Shown piece after piece: positions 15,924 to 24,736 of a DNA stretch of 43,865 bases. Below the pieces are notes generated by a model. The model had not been told where the DNA came from. It did not search any database and saw only the letters and a list, made by a program, of their open reading frames with translations. A program made the translations under genes and the position numbers. Each line of letters opens with the position of its first letter. Within the stretch, counting starts at the first letter, position 1. Source of the DNA: GCA-2737595 sp037138535 (GTDB lineage: Bacteria; Actinomycetota; Actinomycetes; Nanopelagicales; Nanopelagicaceae); the NCBI GenBank assembly GCA_037138535.1, contig JBAXIG010000004.1, forward strand, positions 1-43,865. Reading direction: 5' to 3'.

Positions 15924-17285
15924 ATGAAACGTCGCATCTTCGGGCTTGAGAACGAATATGGTGTTACCTGCCGAATCGTTGGGGATCAAAAACTTAGTCC
16001 CGACGAGGTGGCTCGGCATCTGTTTAGAAAAGTCGTCTCGTGGGGGAGATCCTCAAATGTATTTCTTACTAACGGGGCGCGGCTCTATCTAGATGTCGGT
16101 AGCCACCCAGAGTACGCAACGCCAGAGTGCGACGACATCCGCGATTTGGTCATTCATGATCGGGCTGGTGAACGGATTCTTGAAGATCTCGCGGTGGAAG
16201 CACAGCATCGAATCCAAGACGAAGGCATCGACGGTCAAGTTTATCTATTTAAAAACAACACTGACTCTGAAGGAAATAGTTACGGATGTCACGAGAACTA
16301 TTTGATCGGGAGATCTGGTGAGTTCGGTGCGCTTGCAGATGTCTTCATCCCCTTTCTTATTAGCCGACAGATCATCTCCGGGGCCGGAAAAGTGTTATCG
16401 AGCCCTCGTGGTAGTTCCTACTGCGTGAGCCAGCGCGCGGAGCATATTTGGGAAGGACTCTCTTCAGCAACCACGCGATCGAGACCCATCATCAACACGA
16501 GGGATGAACCGCATGCAGACGCTGATTTGTATCGACGTTTGCACGTAATTGTTGGTGATTCGAATATGTCAGAGACGACAAACATACTCAAGGTAGGCAG
16601 CGCCGATCTCGTGCTGCAAATGATTGAATCGGGAGTGGTTTTTCGGGATATGACGCTGGAAAATCCCATTCGGGCTATCCGTGAGATGAGTGCCGATACC
16701 ACTGGGAATAATGTCGTGAAGTTGGCCAATGGTCGTATAATTTCAGCACTCGACATGCAAGAGGAGTACTTCTCAAAAGCTCAGACATTTGTGGAACGGC
16801 ATGAGGTATCAGATCACAATTCCTCGCTGGTCATGGACCTTTGGGGTCGAGCTATTGATGCGATTCGGTCTAATCGTCTTGAAGAAATCGACACCGAGAT
16901 TGACTGGGTCATCAAAAAGCGACTCATGGAAAGGTATATGGAGCGAGATTCACTTGATTGGAACTCTCCAAAGCTTGCCCAACTTGATTTGGCTTACCAC
17001 GACATCAATCGTAATCGCGGTCTCTTCTATCTATTAGAAAAAAAGGGTCTCGCTAGACGCATACTTCTCGACGAGGAGATTGAAGTTGCCAGAACGACAC
17101 CACCGCAAACCACCAGAGCGAAATTGCGTGGGGATTTCATCGCAGCTGCCCAAGTGAAAAAACGCGACTTCACCGTTGATTGGGTACATCTAAAACTTAA
17201 CGATCAAGCCCAGAGAACTGTTCTCTGCAAAGATCCATTCCTTGCTGTTGATGAACGCGTAGAGCGACTTATCTCAAGTATGTAA
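15924..17285 (+). CDS. pafA: Pup-protein ligase PafA
   Basis: A 453-residue ligase that activates the C-terminal Glu of Pup with ATP and joins it to substrate lysines. GLENEYGVT (Glu9, metal), LYLDVGSHPEYATPEC (Asp57, catalytic base), FKNNTDSEGNSYGCHENY and RPIINTRDEPHADAD are shared with Dop. It lacks the Dop-specific inserted loop, and the C-terminal domain (TTRAKLRGDFI, VDWVHLKLND) is typical of PafA. It ends directly against the convergent FKBP gene with no intergenic base. Confidence 0.96.
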   Translation: MKRRIFGLENEYGVTCRIVGDQKLSPDEVARHLFRKVVSWGRSSNVFLTNGARLYLDVGSHPEYATPECDDIRDLVIHDRAGERILEDLAVEAQHRIQDEGIDGQVYLFKNNTDSEGNSYGCHENYLIGRSGEFGALADVFIPFLISRQIISGAGKVLSSPRGSSYCVSQRAEHIWEGLSSATTRSRPIINTRDEPHADADLYRRLHVIVGDSNMSETTNILKVGSADLVLQMIESGVVFRDMTLENPIRAIREMSADTTGNNVVKLANGRIISALDMQEEYFSKAQTFVERHEVSDHNSSLVMDLWGRAIDAIRSNRLEEIDTEIDWVIKKRLMERYMERDSLDWNSPKLAQLDLAYHDINRNRGLFYLLEKKGLARRILLDEEIEVARTTPPQTTRAKLRGDFIAAAQVKKRDFTVDWVHLKLNDQAQRTVLCKDPFLAVDERVERLISSM

Positions 17286-17645
17286 TTACCCGAGCAGGTC
17301 TACAACAAAGATGAGTGTCTCTCCAGGCTTAATTGCGGCACCGGCACCTCTATCTCCATATCCGAGATGAGGTGGAATGATCAGCTTGCGCCGACCCCCT
17401 ACTTTCATCCCGGGGATACCCATCTGCCAACCAGCAATCACTTGATGAAGTCCAAAAGTTATTGGTTCATTGCGGGACCAGGACGAATCAAACTCTTCGC
17501 CCGTTGAATATGCCACTCCCATGTAGTGAACGCGAACGCGACTTCCTGCTATGGCCTCATCACCTTCGCCGATGACGAGGTCTTCGATCACCAATTCGGT
17601 GGGGGCGGGAAAATCAGGAAATTCGATTTCTGGCTTATCTAGCAT
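17286..17645 (-). CDS. FKBP-type peptidyl-prolyl isomerase (cytoplasmic)
   Basis: A 119-residue single FKBP domain that speeds cis/trans isomerisation of X-Pro bonds. Visible core segments are VRVHYMGVAYSTGEEFDSSW, VIAGWQMGIPGMKVGGRR and IIPPHLGYGDRG, ending in LIFVVDLLG. There is no signal peptide, so it acts in the cytosol. Its ATG overlaps the stop of the lipoprotein FKBP gene (TAATG), so it is the second gene of a two-gene minus-strand operon. Confidence 0.94.
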   Translation of the reverse strand: MLDKPEIEFPDFPAPTELVIEDLVIGEGDEAIAGSRVRVHYMGVAYSTGEEFDSSWSRNEPITFGLHQVIAGWQMGIPGMKVGGRRKLIIPPHLGYGDRGAGAAIKPGETLIFVVDLLG

Positions 17646-18163
17646 TACTTCACTCCCAAGATGTCGACGACGAATACCAGCGTTTCATTTGGCTTTATTG
17701 AGCCTTGACCCGTTTCACCGTAGCCAAGAGTGGGTGGGATGATGATTTCACGACGAGTACCGACCTGCGCCCCCGTAAGCCCTTGGGCCCAGCCAGGGAT
17801 GACCTGTGCAAGTGAAAACTCTGCCGGAGTGCCCCTCTTCCAGGAGCTATCGAATATGGCGCCATCCGACCACGAGACCCCGACGTAATTAACCGTCACT
17901 GTCGACTCTGGAGTGGCCGCTGGGCCGGAGCCTGAGATGAGGTCTCGCGTCATGAGCTCTATCGGCGGTGTTCCGCTGGGTGTTGCGATGACAGGCTCGC
18001 TGCCGGCTGCCCCAGAAACCGCCGGAAACTTGGCGGGATTGGTCTGGGACGACGACGACGACGACGAGGTACCCAAACTCTCCGGCTGCGAGGTGCAGGC
18101 GGTCAGTAGCGAAAGGGTGGCAAAAACGGAAAGGGCAAAGGTGAAAGCATGAGATTTACGCAT
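17645..18163 (-). CDS. FKBP-type peptidyl-prolyl isomerase, lipoprotein
   Basis: A 172-residue precursor. The N terminus MRKSHAF, a hydrophobic segment and the lipobox LTAC (Cys23) mark a lipoprotein anchored outside the cytoplasmic membrane. A Ser-rich linker encoded by a trinucleotide repeat separates it from the C-terminal FKBP domain (VTVNYVGVSWSDGAIFDSSW, VIPGWAQGLTGAQVGTRRE, IIPPTLGYGETGQ). The open frame runs up to 18301, but ATG 18163 gives the signal peptide and follows TATTAT at 6 nt. Lnt, encoded at 25625, would complete its acylation. Confidence 0.93.
   Translation of the reverse strand: MRKSHAFTFALSVFATLSLLTACTSQPESLGTSSSSSSSQTNPAKFPAVSGAAGSEPVIATPSGTPPIELMTRDLISGSGPAATPESTVTVNYVGVSWSDGAIFDSSWKRGTPAEFSLAQVIPGWAQGLTGAQVGTRREIIIPPTLGYGETGQGSIKPNETLVFVVDILGVK
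18048..18065. repeat. GAC trinucleotide repeat, six copies
   Basis: Six tandem GAC units on the plus strand, followed by GAG. On the coding (minus) strand they encode most of a Ser run in the linker between lipobox and FKBP domain. Such repeats can change length by slippage without breaking frame. Confidence 0.85.
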
Positions 18164-18169
18164 GTGGAG

Positions 18170-18175
18170 ATAATA
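18170..18175 (-). promoter_or_regulatory. -10 box (TATTAT) of leaderless FKBP lipoprotein operon
   Basis: TATTAT on the minus strand followed by ctccac and ATG 18163. Confidence 0.6.
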
Positions 18176-18215
18176 CCCATCAAATGTCGCGCTATCAGAC
18201 GCCCCACTCCTGGGG

Positions 18216-18221
18216 TAAGTT
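18216..18221 (+). promoter_or_regulatory. -10 box (TAAGTT) of leaderless pafB
   Basis: TAAGTT, then gatttg, then GTG 18228, which selects that GTG over the adjacent in-frame TTG at 18225. No TTGTC-type PafBC target -35 element is seen upstream. Confidence 0.55.
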
Positions 18222-18227
18222 GATTTG

Positions 18228-19157
18228 GTGGCCGTGGAAAAGAGCGAACGCCTCGTCAACCTGACGATGGCTCTCTTGGCAACTAAACGACCACTTCGCA
18301 AGTCCGAGATCTTCTCGCTGGTCCAGGGGTATGACGGTAGCGCCGAGTCGTGCGACCGGATGTTTGAGCGGGATAAGGACGACCTACGCCAAATGGGTGT
18401 TCCTATCTCAGTGGTTGAGCTTGAAGCCGGAATGGATTCTGGATATCGAATTTTTCCCGATGAATATGCGCTACCTCCACTCCACCTGATTCACGAAGAG
18501 TCTGCATTGCTCGCGGTCGCAGCAGATGCATGGAAACGGTCCGGTTTTTCGGGAATCTCAGTAAACACAATTCTTAAATTGCGCGGGGCAGGTGTTCCCG
18601 TCCTTGACGTCATCGACAATAGGGTTGATATCGCATATACGCCTTCTTGGCGTCTCGTTGCCGAGGCGATCATTGCTCGTCAAGCTATTTCATTTGATTA
18701 TCGCCGCCGCGACGGCAACGTAGATGTTCGCCTGTTGGAACCGTATGCCATGCACTTCCGTGCGCAGCGCTGGTACGTAATGGGTTTTGATAGGGACAGG
18801 GGAGAGATTCGCACCTTTGTTCTTTCTCGATTCCTCGGAGGCCTCACACCTTCCGGAAATCAGGGGAGTTTCGTCATTCCCCCTGATTTCGATTCTTCGA
18901 AGCATCTCGCTAGCGCCGCTGGGACAACGCGAACGTTTACAGTTGTTGCAAGCGGGGGAGCATTAGCGTCGCTCCGAAATAGAGCGATTGAATCAACAAG
19001 CCACCAGGATGGATCTGCCACGTTGTCGGTAAATGTCGATGACGAAACAGAGTTTCTTTTTGAACTACTCACACTCACGCCGATGGTGCAGATTTTGGCC
19101 CCCACGGATGCCAGGATCGCCGTCTTGCAATTGGTCGGTGATTCACATGGCTCGTGA
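18228..19157 (+). CDS. pafB: PafB, WYL-domain transcriptional regulator
   Basis: A 309-residue regulator that, with PafC, activates LexA-independent DNA-damage genes in mycobacteria. The N-terminal winged helix-turn-helix (SERLVNLTMALLATKRPLRKSEIF to DRMFERDKDDLRQMGV, about 4-60) is followed by a WYL domain with RAQRWYVMGFDRDR near residue 180 and a C-terminal WCX-like segment. WYL domains sense nucleic-acid ligands in several regulators. Its end overlaps pafC by 11 nt. Confidence 0.93.
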   Translation: MAVEKSERLVNLTMALLATKRPLRKSEIFSLVQGYDGSAESCDRMFERDKDDLRQMGVPISVVELEAGMDSGYRIFPDEYALPPLHLIHEESALLAVAADAWKRSGFSGISVNTILKLRGAGVPVLDVIDNRVDIAYTPSWRLVAEAIIARQAISFDYRRRDGNVDVRLLEPYAMHFRAQRWYVMGFDRDRGEIRTFVLSRFLGGLTPSGNQGSFVIPPDFDSSKHLASAAGTTRTFTVVASGGALASLRNRAIESTSHQDGSATLSVNVDDETEFLFELLTLTPMVQILAPTDARIAVLQLVGDSHGS

Positions 19158-20094
19158 GACATCTTTAGCCCGCTACAGTCGTCTTATTAATCTCATTCCT
19201 ATGCTGTACTCAAATCCTTCTCTGGAAATTTCAGAAGTGGCACGAGAGTTAGAAATCAGCGAGAAGCAATTATTGGATGATCTGAATCTGCTTTGGGTGT
19301 GCGGTCTGCCAGGGCATTCCCATCTTGAATTGATTGATATGAATTTCGAATCCGGATTTATTGAGATTATCGAACCGCAAAATTTAGTGCGCCCACTCAA
19401 CCTGACGCCACTGGAAGTGACGGAGATTCTCTTAGGGCTCGAGTTGCTCTCTGCGGAGGTAGATCCATCGACACTGATAATCGTGGATTCTGTTCGAAAT
19501 AAACTTTCAGATTCGTTGCGCGGGGGCCCTTTGATTGATGGCGCCATCCGCGTCGAGCGAGATTCACCTTCCATTCCCGTTGTCGAATTCAAGGCTCTCA
19601 CTCTGAAAGCCATCTCAGAGGGGCTGGACCTGATAGTCACATATCAGGGACTCCGTAGTGGTGACTTATCGGAGCGCAGAATCTCCCCGTTGCAGGTGGT
19701 CACCAGAGATGGACATGTCTACGTCGCGGCAGTGGATCACGGTGATCACCTTCGGAAAGTCTTCCGTCTAGACCGATTGGTCGAGGCGCACTTAGGGGAG
19801 AGATCTGCAATCGCTGCACCTTTACTCACTCTCACGGAGCCCTCATCGCACATCCTCAGGATTGCGGTTCCCAAGGAGCGAGCCTTCTTGGCTGATCGGG
19901 TCAACGCCGTACAGGTGGGTACCTCCGAGGAGCAGGTGGTTCTCGAGTTCAAGTATTTCGAGGCTGCGTTTGCAGCTCGAGTACTGCTCGCTTTTGGGTT
20001 AGAGGCGCGCCTTCTGGAAGTGGGTCTAGAGGTCGAAGAAGTCAAAATCCACCTTGCCCGGCTTCGGCTGCAGATACAGGACGTGTACGCCTGA
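19147..20094 (+). CDS. pafC: PafC, WYL-domain transcriptional regulator
   Basis: A 315-residue partner of PafB with the same plan: an N-terminal HTH (LARYSRLINLIPMLYSN, SEVARELEISEKQLLDDLNLL), a WYL-like domain in which the WYV signature is replaced by GHVYVAAVDHGD, and a C-terminal ligand-domain extension. The frame is open upstream, but ATG 19147 aligns with PafC starts and overlaps pafB by 11 nt. PafB and PafC act as a heterodimer, or as a fused protein in some species. Confidence 0.92.
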   Translation: MARETSLARYSRLINLIPMLYSNPSLEISEVARELEISEKQLLDDLNLLWVCGLPGHSHLELIDMNFESGFIEIIEPQNLVRPLNLTPLEVTEILLGLELLSAEVDPSTLIIVDSVRNKLSDSLRGGPLIDGAIRVERDSPSIPVVEFKALTLKAISEGLDLIVTYQGLRSGDLSERRISPLQVVTRDGHVYVAAVDHGDHLRKVFRLDRLVEAHLGERSAIAAPLLTLTEPSSHILRIAVPKERAFLADRVNAVQVGTSEEQVVLEFKYFEAAFAARVLLAFGLEARLLEVGLEVEEVKIHLARLRLQIQDVYA

Positions 20095-20100
20095 TCGGAG

Positions 20101-20106
20101 TAGATT
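20101..20106 (+). promoter_or_regulatory. -10 box (TAGATT) of leaderless small membrane gene
   Basis: TAGATT, then gcatcc, then ATG 20113, within the 18 nt between pafC and the small gene. The tat genes may be read from it. Confidence 0.55.
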
Positions 20107-20112
20107 GCATCC

Positions 20113-20262
20113 ATGAACTTTTGGGGTTGGGCAGCTCTCTTCCTCGCTATTTTAGTAGTGGGAACCGTGGTCAACCTCCTTTTGATTCGACGTGTGTGGC
20201 GCAGTGGAAAACGCCTCCGTGCGGAGATTTCCACCATCCGGGGCCAAGTGAAGAGGCAGTAG
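20113..20262 (+). CDS. Small single-pass membrane protein, 49 residues
   Basis: The frame from ATG 20113 to TAG 20260-20262 encodes MNFWGWAALFLAILVVG, then TVVNLLLIRRVWR and a basic amphipathic tail ending in GQVKRQ. One membrane helix (about 5-25) with positive residues after it predicts the N terminus outside. It lies between pafC and tatA with a -10 box at the leaderless distance. I do not recognise a family. A small membrane gene at this position is plausible as a Tat accessory protein, but that is only inference from the neighbours. Confidence 0.7.
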   Translation: MNFWGWAALFLAILVVGTVVNLLLIRRVWRSGKRLRAEISTIRGQVKRQ

Positions 20263-20305
20263 GCTGTGATGGCTGCTAGTTGTATTCCGAGAGAGGGGTT
20301 TGGCT

Positions 20306-20479
20306 ATGGGATTAGAGAGACCAGGTACCTGGGTCGTTCTTATTGTGGTCGTGGTGGTGCTCTTCGGGGCAAAGCGCCTTCCTGATAGTGCTAAGGCGCT
20401 AGGACGTTCACTCAAGATTTTCCGAAACGAAATCAAGGACCCAGATCCCAAGAAAGAAAGCGACAGCTCTGAGCAGTGA
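20306..20479 (+). CDS. tatA: Sec-independent translocase protein TatA
   Basis: A 57-residue Tat pore component. It has an N-terminal membrane helix (WVVLIVVVVVLF), the conserved hinge FGAKRLPD, and an amphipathic helix (SAKALGRSLKIFRNEIK), then a short charged tail. A strong purine-rich site (GAGAGGGG) lies upstream of the ATG. Its stop overlaps the GTG of tatC (GTGA). No tatB is seen nearby; in Actinobacteria tatB usually lies elsewhere. Confidence 0.95.
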   Translation: MGLERPGTWVVLIVVVVVLFGAKRLPDSAKALGRSLKIFRNEIKDPDPKKESDSSEQ

Positions 20480-21234
20480 AAACTGGCTCGCGTGAGGGTC
20501 GTATGCCCTTGGCGGAGCATCTTCGAGAATTACGTCGAAGGATCGGTCGCTCAGCCCTAGCGATTCTCCTTCTCACCTCTGTGGGATGGGTCTACTACGA
20601 CCAAATCATCGCATTTTTGGCGTCTCCCATTTGCGACTTGAATCGGGCACAGACCTCTTGCGGCAGCCTTTACATTAACGGCGTTCTAGGTCCACTCAAT
20701 TTACAACTGAAAGTTGCGCTCACCGGAGGAGTCATCCTTGCAGCCCCGATTTGGCTCTATCAACTCTGGGCCTATTTAGCACCGGGCTTACATCGCCGTG
20801 AGAAGAAATGGGCAATCATCTTCACAGCCACTGCCACACCATTATTTGCCGCTGGGGCATATCTTTCATATTTGATACTTCCTCAAGCCATAAAGATCCT
20901 TATAGGTTTCACTCCTGGCGCACTAAATAACTTGATCAAGTTCGACGATTACCTTGATTTTGTCTTACGGATGATCCTCGTATTTGGCATCTCTTTTGAA
21001 CTTCCGCTTGTACTGATTGCGCTCTCGCTTGCTAATTTGCTCACCGTAAAGCGAATGCTTGCTTGGTGGCGAGGGGCAGTATTTTGTATCTTTCTCTTCA
21101 CCGCCATCTTCACTCCCACAGGCGATCCGTTGACCATGACTCTTCTCGCCGCTCCTCTCATAGTGCTCTATTTCCTCGCAATATTTGTATCTTGGATTAT
21201 CGAACGTCGACGTGGAAGACGAGCTGAGGTATGA
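20476..21234 (+). CDS. tatC: Sec-independent translocase protein TatC
   Basis: A 252-residue six-helix membrane protein that recognises twin-arginine signal peptides. The conserved N terminus MPLAEHLRELRRRI, the loop Glu region LAPGLHRREKK and FGISFELPLVL are visible. The GTG start overlaps tatA. The C terminus is Arg-rich (ERRRGRRAEV) and the stop overlaps the ATG of the lipid kinase (ATGA). Confidence 0.96.
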   Translation: MKTGSREGRMPLAEHLRELRRRIGRSALAILLLTSVGWVYYDQIIAFLASPICDLNRAQTSCGSLYINGVLGPLNLQLKVALTGGVILAAPIWLYQLWAYLAPGLHRREKKWAIIFTATATPLFAAGAYLSYLILPQAIKILIGFTPGALNNLIKFDDYLDFVLRMILVFGISFELPLVLIALSLANLLTVKRMLAWWRGAVFCIFLFTAIFTPTGDPLTMTLLAAPLIVLYFLAIFVSWIIERRRGRRAEV

Positions 21235-22082
21235 CACTTGCACTCATCCTCAACCCGTCCGCTGGCGGAGGAAGAGGTCTCTCACGAGGACTAGAAGCCA
21301 CCGAGATTTTGAAACCACTCATCTCGCACAGATCTCACTCGCATGAAGACACTCTTACAGCCATTGATAGAGCGGCTGCCGCTGGATGCCGAGTCATCGC
21401 AGCGTGTGGTGGGGATGGAATGATGCACGCAGCTATACAAGGATGCATGAAACATAATCTCACTCTGCTGCCAATTCCAGCCGGTACAGGAAACGATTTC
21501 GCTCGAGGGCTCGGCATTGAATTGAGAGATCCGCTCGCGCAATTGAGCAGCACTCGCGTGGAAGAGCGAATAGATTTGGGACATCTCGCGGATCGCTACT
21601 TCGGAGCTATTCTCTCGTCAGGTTTTGACGCTGTCGTCAATGAGCGTGCTAACAAAATCAGATGGCCCAAAGGTCCCATGCGCTATAACGTCGCGATGTT
21701 GCAAGAGTTACCAAGGTTCTTTCCTATTCCATTTACCCTCCATCTTGACGGCCTCGAGTTGAAGAGAGAGGCGATGCTTGTTGCTGTCGCAAATGCCCCC
21801 TCCTATGGTGGAGGCATGTTGGTCTGCCCGGATGCATCGATGAACGATGGTCTCTTTGATGTCATGATTCTTAATGCAGTGAGCAAGCCAGAATTTCTCA
21901 AAGTCTTTCCCAAGGTCTACAAGGGTAGTCACGTAGATCATCCTGCTGTCGAGATTCACCAAGCGGCGCACGTTCGCATAGAGGCAAACGCCATTGGATA
22001 TGCCGACGGTGAAAGAATGGGTGCGCTACCTATTGAAGCCCGAATTGCACCGTCAGCTCTCAGCATTTCGCGGGTACGATGA
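21231..22082 (+). CDS. Diacylglycerol/lipid kinase (DagK/YegS type)
   Basis: A 283-residue ATP-dependent lipid kinase. The family motifs are NPSAGGGRG (about 8-16), the GGDGMMH nucleotide-binding loop, PAGTGNDFARGLG, and the C-terminal GGMLVCPDASMNDGLFDV and YADGE. It probably phosphorylates diacylglycerol or a related lipid, returning it to phospholipid synthesis. It sits in a coupled chain with tatC and the helicase (ATGA overlaps on both sides). Confidence 0.92.
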   Translation: MTLALILNPSAGGGRGLSRGLEATEILKPLISHRSHSHEDTLTAIDRAAAAGCRVIAACGGDGMMHAAIQGCMKHNLTLLPIPAGTGNDFARGLGIELRDPLAQLSSTRVEERIDLGHLADRYFGAILSSGFDAVVNERANKIRWPKGPMRYNVAMLQELPRFFPIPFTLHLDGLELKREAMLVAVANAPSYGGGMLVCPDASMNDGLFDVMILNAVSKPEFLKVFPKVYKGSHVDHPAVEIHQAAHVRIEANAIGYADGERMGALPIEARIAPSALSISRVR

Positions 22083-24736
22083 CTTCGCCCGCCGAGAAGT
22101 ACGCGGCCGCAAAGAAAAGATCACACGTAGAGAGCACTCTCTTTGGAAGATTTCGCAAAAGTTACGACTTTGAATTAGATGACTTCCAATCCGACTCGTG
22201 TATTTCTTTAGAGCAAGGTCGCGCAGTTTTAGTCGCCGCACCGACAGGTGCCGGAAAAACTATTGTGGGGGAGTTCGCCGCATTTCTCGCCATCGAGCAT
22301 GGCATGAAATGTTTTTATACCACTCCCATCAAAGCCCTTTCAAATCAAAAATATGCTGAATTTGTGGAAACGTATGGAACTGAGAATGTCGGGCTTCTCA
22401 CTGGCGACCTTTCAATAAACGGTGAAGCCTCGATTGTTGTCATGACAACCGAAGTACTGCGAAATATGATCTATGCAGGATCCAGCACTCTTGATGATCT
22501 CGAATATGTGGTGCTTGATGAGGTTCACTATTTGGGCGATAAGTTCCGCGGTCCTGTGTGGGAAGAGGTGATTATCCACCTGCCGGAGCAAGTCACGGTG
22601 GTCTCATTGTCGGCGACTGTCTCTAATGCTGAAGAGTTTGGCGAATGGATCGAATCTGTGCGTGGTAGAACTGAAACGATTGTCAGTGAGACAAGACCTG
22701 TTCCACTCTGGCAACATGTCATGGTCGGTACCGTTCTCTATAACCTCTTCGAAGAAGATGGAGAAGTTAATCGAGAACTAGTGAGAGCAGGTCGCAACGC
22801 TGAACGAGGGAGCGCCAAGGGATTTCGGCGCGCGTATACGCCGTCCAGAAGTGAAGTAGTTGCGCTCCTAGAAGCCGAAGGCCTCCTACCGGGAATTACC
22901 TTCATCTTTTCTCGTGCTGGGTGTGAGGCCGCTGTTCGACAAATTCTTAATTCTGGAATCAAATTAACAACTCAGGAAGAACGTTCACGAATCAGATCCG
23001 TCATCCAAGATAAGTGTTCGGGTCTGCCGCCAGAAGATTTGGGTATCCTCGGCTTTCTCGAATGGCAAGACGCGCTCGAAAGGGGGGTGGCCGCCCACCA
23101 CGCAGGCCTCATTCCGGTCTTCAAAGAAACAGTAGAAGAGCTCTTCCAGCAAGGTTTGATCAAGGTAGTTTTCGCCACCGAAACGTTGGCTCTTGGAATC
23201 AACATGCCGGCTAAATCTGTTGTCCTCGAGAGGTTAGTCAAATGGAATGGTGAAGGCCATGTCGATATTTCTCCTGGCGAATTCACCCAACTCACAGGGC
23301 GCGCAGGTCGTCGAGGTATTGATATTGAGGGCCACGCCGTTGTCCTCTGGGCGGATGGTCAGGACGGGAAAAGTATCGCCGGTCTGGCTTCCACTCGTAC
23401 TTATCCTCTGAGATCTGCCTTTCAACCTACCTATAACATGTCTATAAATTTAATTGAACGATTAGGTCGCGATCGCGCGCGCAATTCACTTGAAACTTCT
23501 TTTGCGCAATTCCAAGCAGATAAGTCAGTGGTGGGTATCGCGCGAAACATTCAGCGACACGATGAAGGCATACGCGGTTTTGAGAGATCGATGGAGTGCC
23601 ACCTTGGAGACTTCTCTGAGTACGCAAATTTGCGAAGTGCGATAAAGCAGCGCGAACAAGAACTGACCAAACGTGGCTCTCAAGCCCGACGCGCCGAAGT
23701 GGCGCGCTCCTTAGAACTGCTCAAGCGCGGAGATGTCATCATTATTTCTGCTGGTCGACGCGCGGGCTTTGGGATCGTTCTCGACCCCGGGGTGGGTGTG
23801 GGCTTTGATGGTCTCCGTCCTTCAATTCTTACAATAGATAAGCATGTGGCTCGTCTCTCATTGCAAGATTTTCGCGACCCTGTCGAAGTTGTCGCCCGAG
23901 TGAAGATTCCAGGCCACTTTGATGCTAGAAGTTCGCGGGGTCGCAAGGACTTAGCGAAGGAGCTACACGGATTGCAATTGGAGAAGCGCAATAAGGAGCG
24001 CCCTTCTGCCGAAGATGACGCAGAACTACTCCATCTCCGCCACGAAATGCGCAAACACGCCTGCCACAACTGTTCCGATCGAGAAGATCACGCAAGATGG
24101 GGGGAGAGGCGGAGTAAGGCAATGAAGGAGATCGCTCTCTTGCGCGATCAGGTCTCGACTCGTACCCATGTGATTGCCCGAAAATTTGACCGGATCTGTC
24201 GCGTCCTCGAGGAGCTTGAATATTTGAGTGGTGGAGTGGTCACCGACAAGGGACTTGCCTTACGAAAGATTTACTCTGACTTTGATCTCCTGACCGTCCG
24301 CTGCCTTGAAAAAGGATTGTGGGACGATCTCGATCCTGCCGAGTTAGCTGCTGTCGCTTCTCTTTTTACCTACGAAGGACGCGGGGAAGATCGCCTCTCG
24401 CCAAAAATGCCTTCTGGTCGCGTACGTGACGTAGTGGTTTCTGTCGTACGAGAGTGGGCCAACCTCGGCGATGTCGAAGCACGCCACTCGCTCCCACACG
24501 CTCGAGAGATTGACGCCGGATTTGCGCAACCAATCTATCGATGGGCTCTTGGTAATTCACTTGAAGGCGTGTTGAAGGAGTGTGACATTTCCGCGGGGGA
24601 CTTTGTACGTAACACTAATCAACTTATTGACTTCCTTGGCCAAATATCCTCTCTAGACCTGCCCGTTTCGCGAAATGCGAAAGAGGCCATCGGTCGTCTG
24701 CGCCGTGGCGTCGTTGCAAACCTGGCTCTTCAATGA
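22079..24736 (+). CDS. Ski2-like DEAD/DEAH-box helicase (HelY/Mtr4 type)
   Basis: An 885-residue superfamily 2 helicase. Motifs in order are AAPTGAGKT (Walker A, 54-61), TTPIKALSNQK (Ia), DEVH (147-150, Walker B), LSATVSNAEEF (III), HHAGL (IV/V region), FATETLALGINMP (V) and QLTGRAGRRGID (VI). A C-terminal rRNA-processing-arch/DSHCT-like region follows, with a Cys-Cys stretch HACHNC. Actinobacterial HelY members are thought to act on RNA. It is coupled by ATGA to both neighbours. Confidence 0.93.
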   Translation: MTSPAEKYAAAKKRSHVESTLFGRFRKSYDFELDDFQSDSCISLEQGRAVLVAAPTGAGKTIVGEFAAFLAIEHGMKCFYTTPIKALSNQKYAEFVETYGTENVGLLTGDLSINGEASIVVMTTEVLRNMIYAGSSTLDDLEYVVLDEVHYLGDKFRGPVWEEVIIHLPEQVTVVSLSATVSNAEEFGEWIESVRGRTETIVSETRPVPLWQHVMVGTVLYNLFEEDGEVNRELVRAGRNAERGSAKGFRRAYTPSRSEVVALLEAEGLLPGITFIFSRAGCEAAVRQILNSGIKLTTQEERSRIRSVIQDKCSGLPPEDLGILGFLEWQDALERGVAAHHAGLIPVFKETVEELFQQGLIKVVFATETLALGINMPAKSVVLERLVKWNGEGHVDISPGEFTQLTGRAGRRGIDIEGHAVVLWADGQDGKSIAGLASTRTYPLRSAFQPTYNMSINLIERLGRDRARNSLETSFAQFQADKSVVGIARNIQRHDEGIRGFERSMECHLGDFSEYANLRSAIKQREQELTKRGSQARRAEVARSLELLKRGDVIIISAGRRAGFGIVLDPGVGVGFDGLRPSILTIDKHVARLSLQDFRDPVEVVARVKIPGHFDARSSRGRKDLAKELHGLQLEKRNKERPSAEDDAELLHLRHEMRKHACHNCSDREDHARWGERRSKAMKEIALLRDQVSTRTHVIARKFDRICRVLEELEYLSGGVVTDKGLALRKIYSDFDLLTVRCLEKGLWDDLDPAELAAVASLFTYEGRGEDRLSPKMPSGRVRDVVVSVVREWANLGDVEARHSLPHAREIDAGFAQPIYRWALGNSLEGVLKECDISAGDFVRNTNQLIDFLGQISSLDLPVSRNAKEAIGRLRRGVVANLALQ

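Noticed and set aside
12702..17285. dop and pafA as a recent tandem duplication
   Set aside because: They share the fold and motifs but differ throughout and by the Dop-specific loop; they are ancient paralogues found in all Pup-bearing Actinobacteria.
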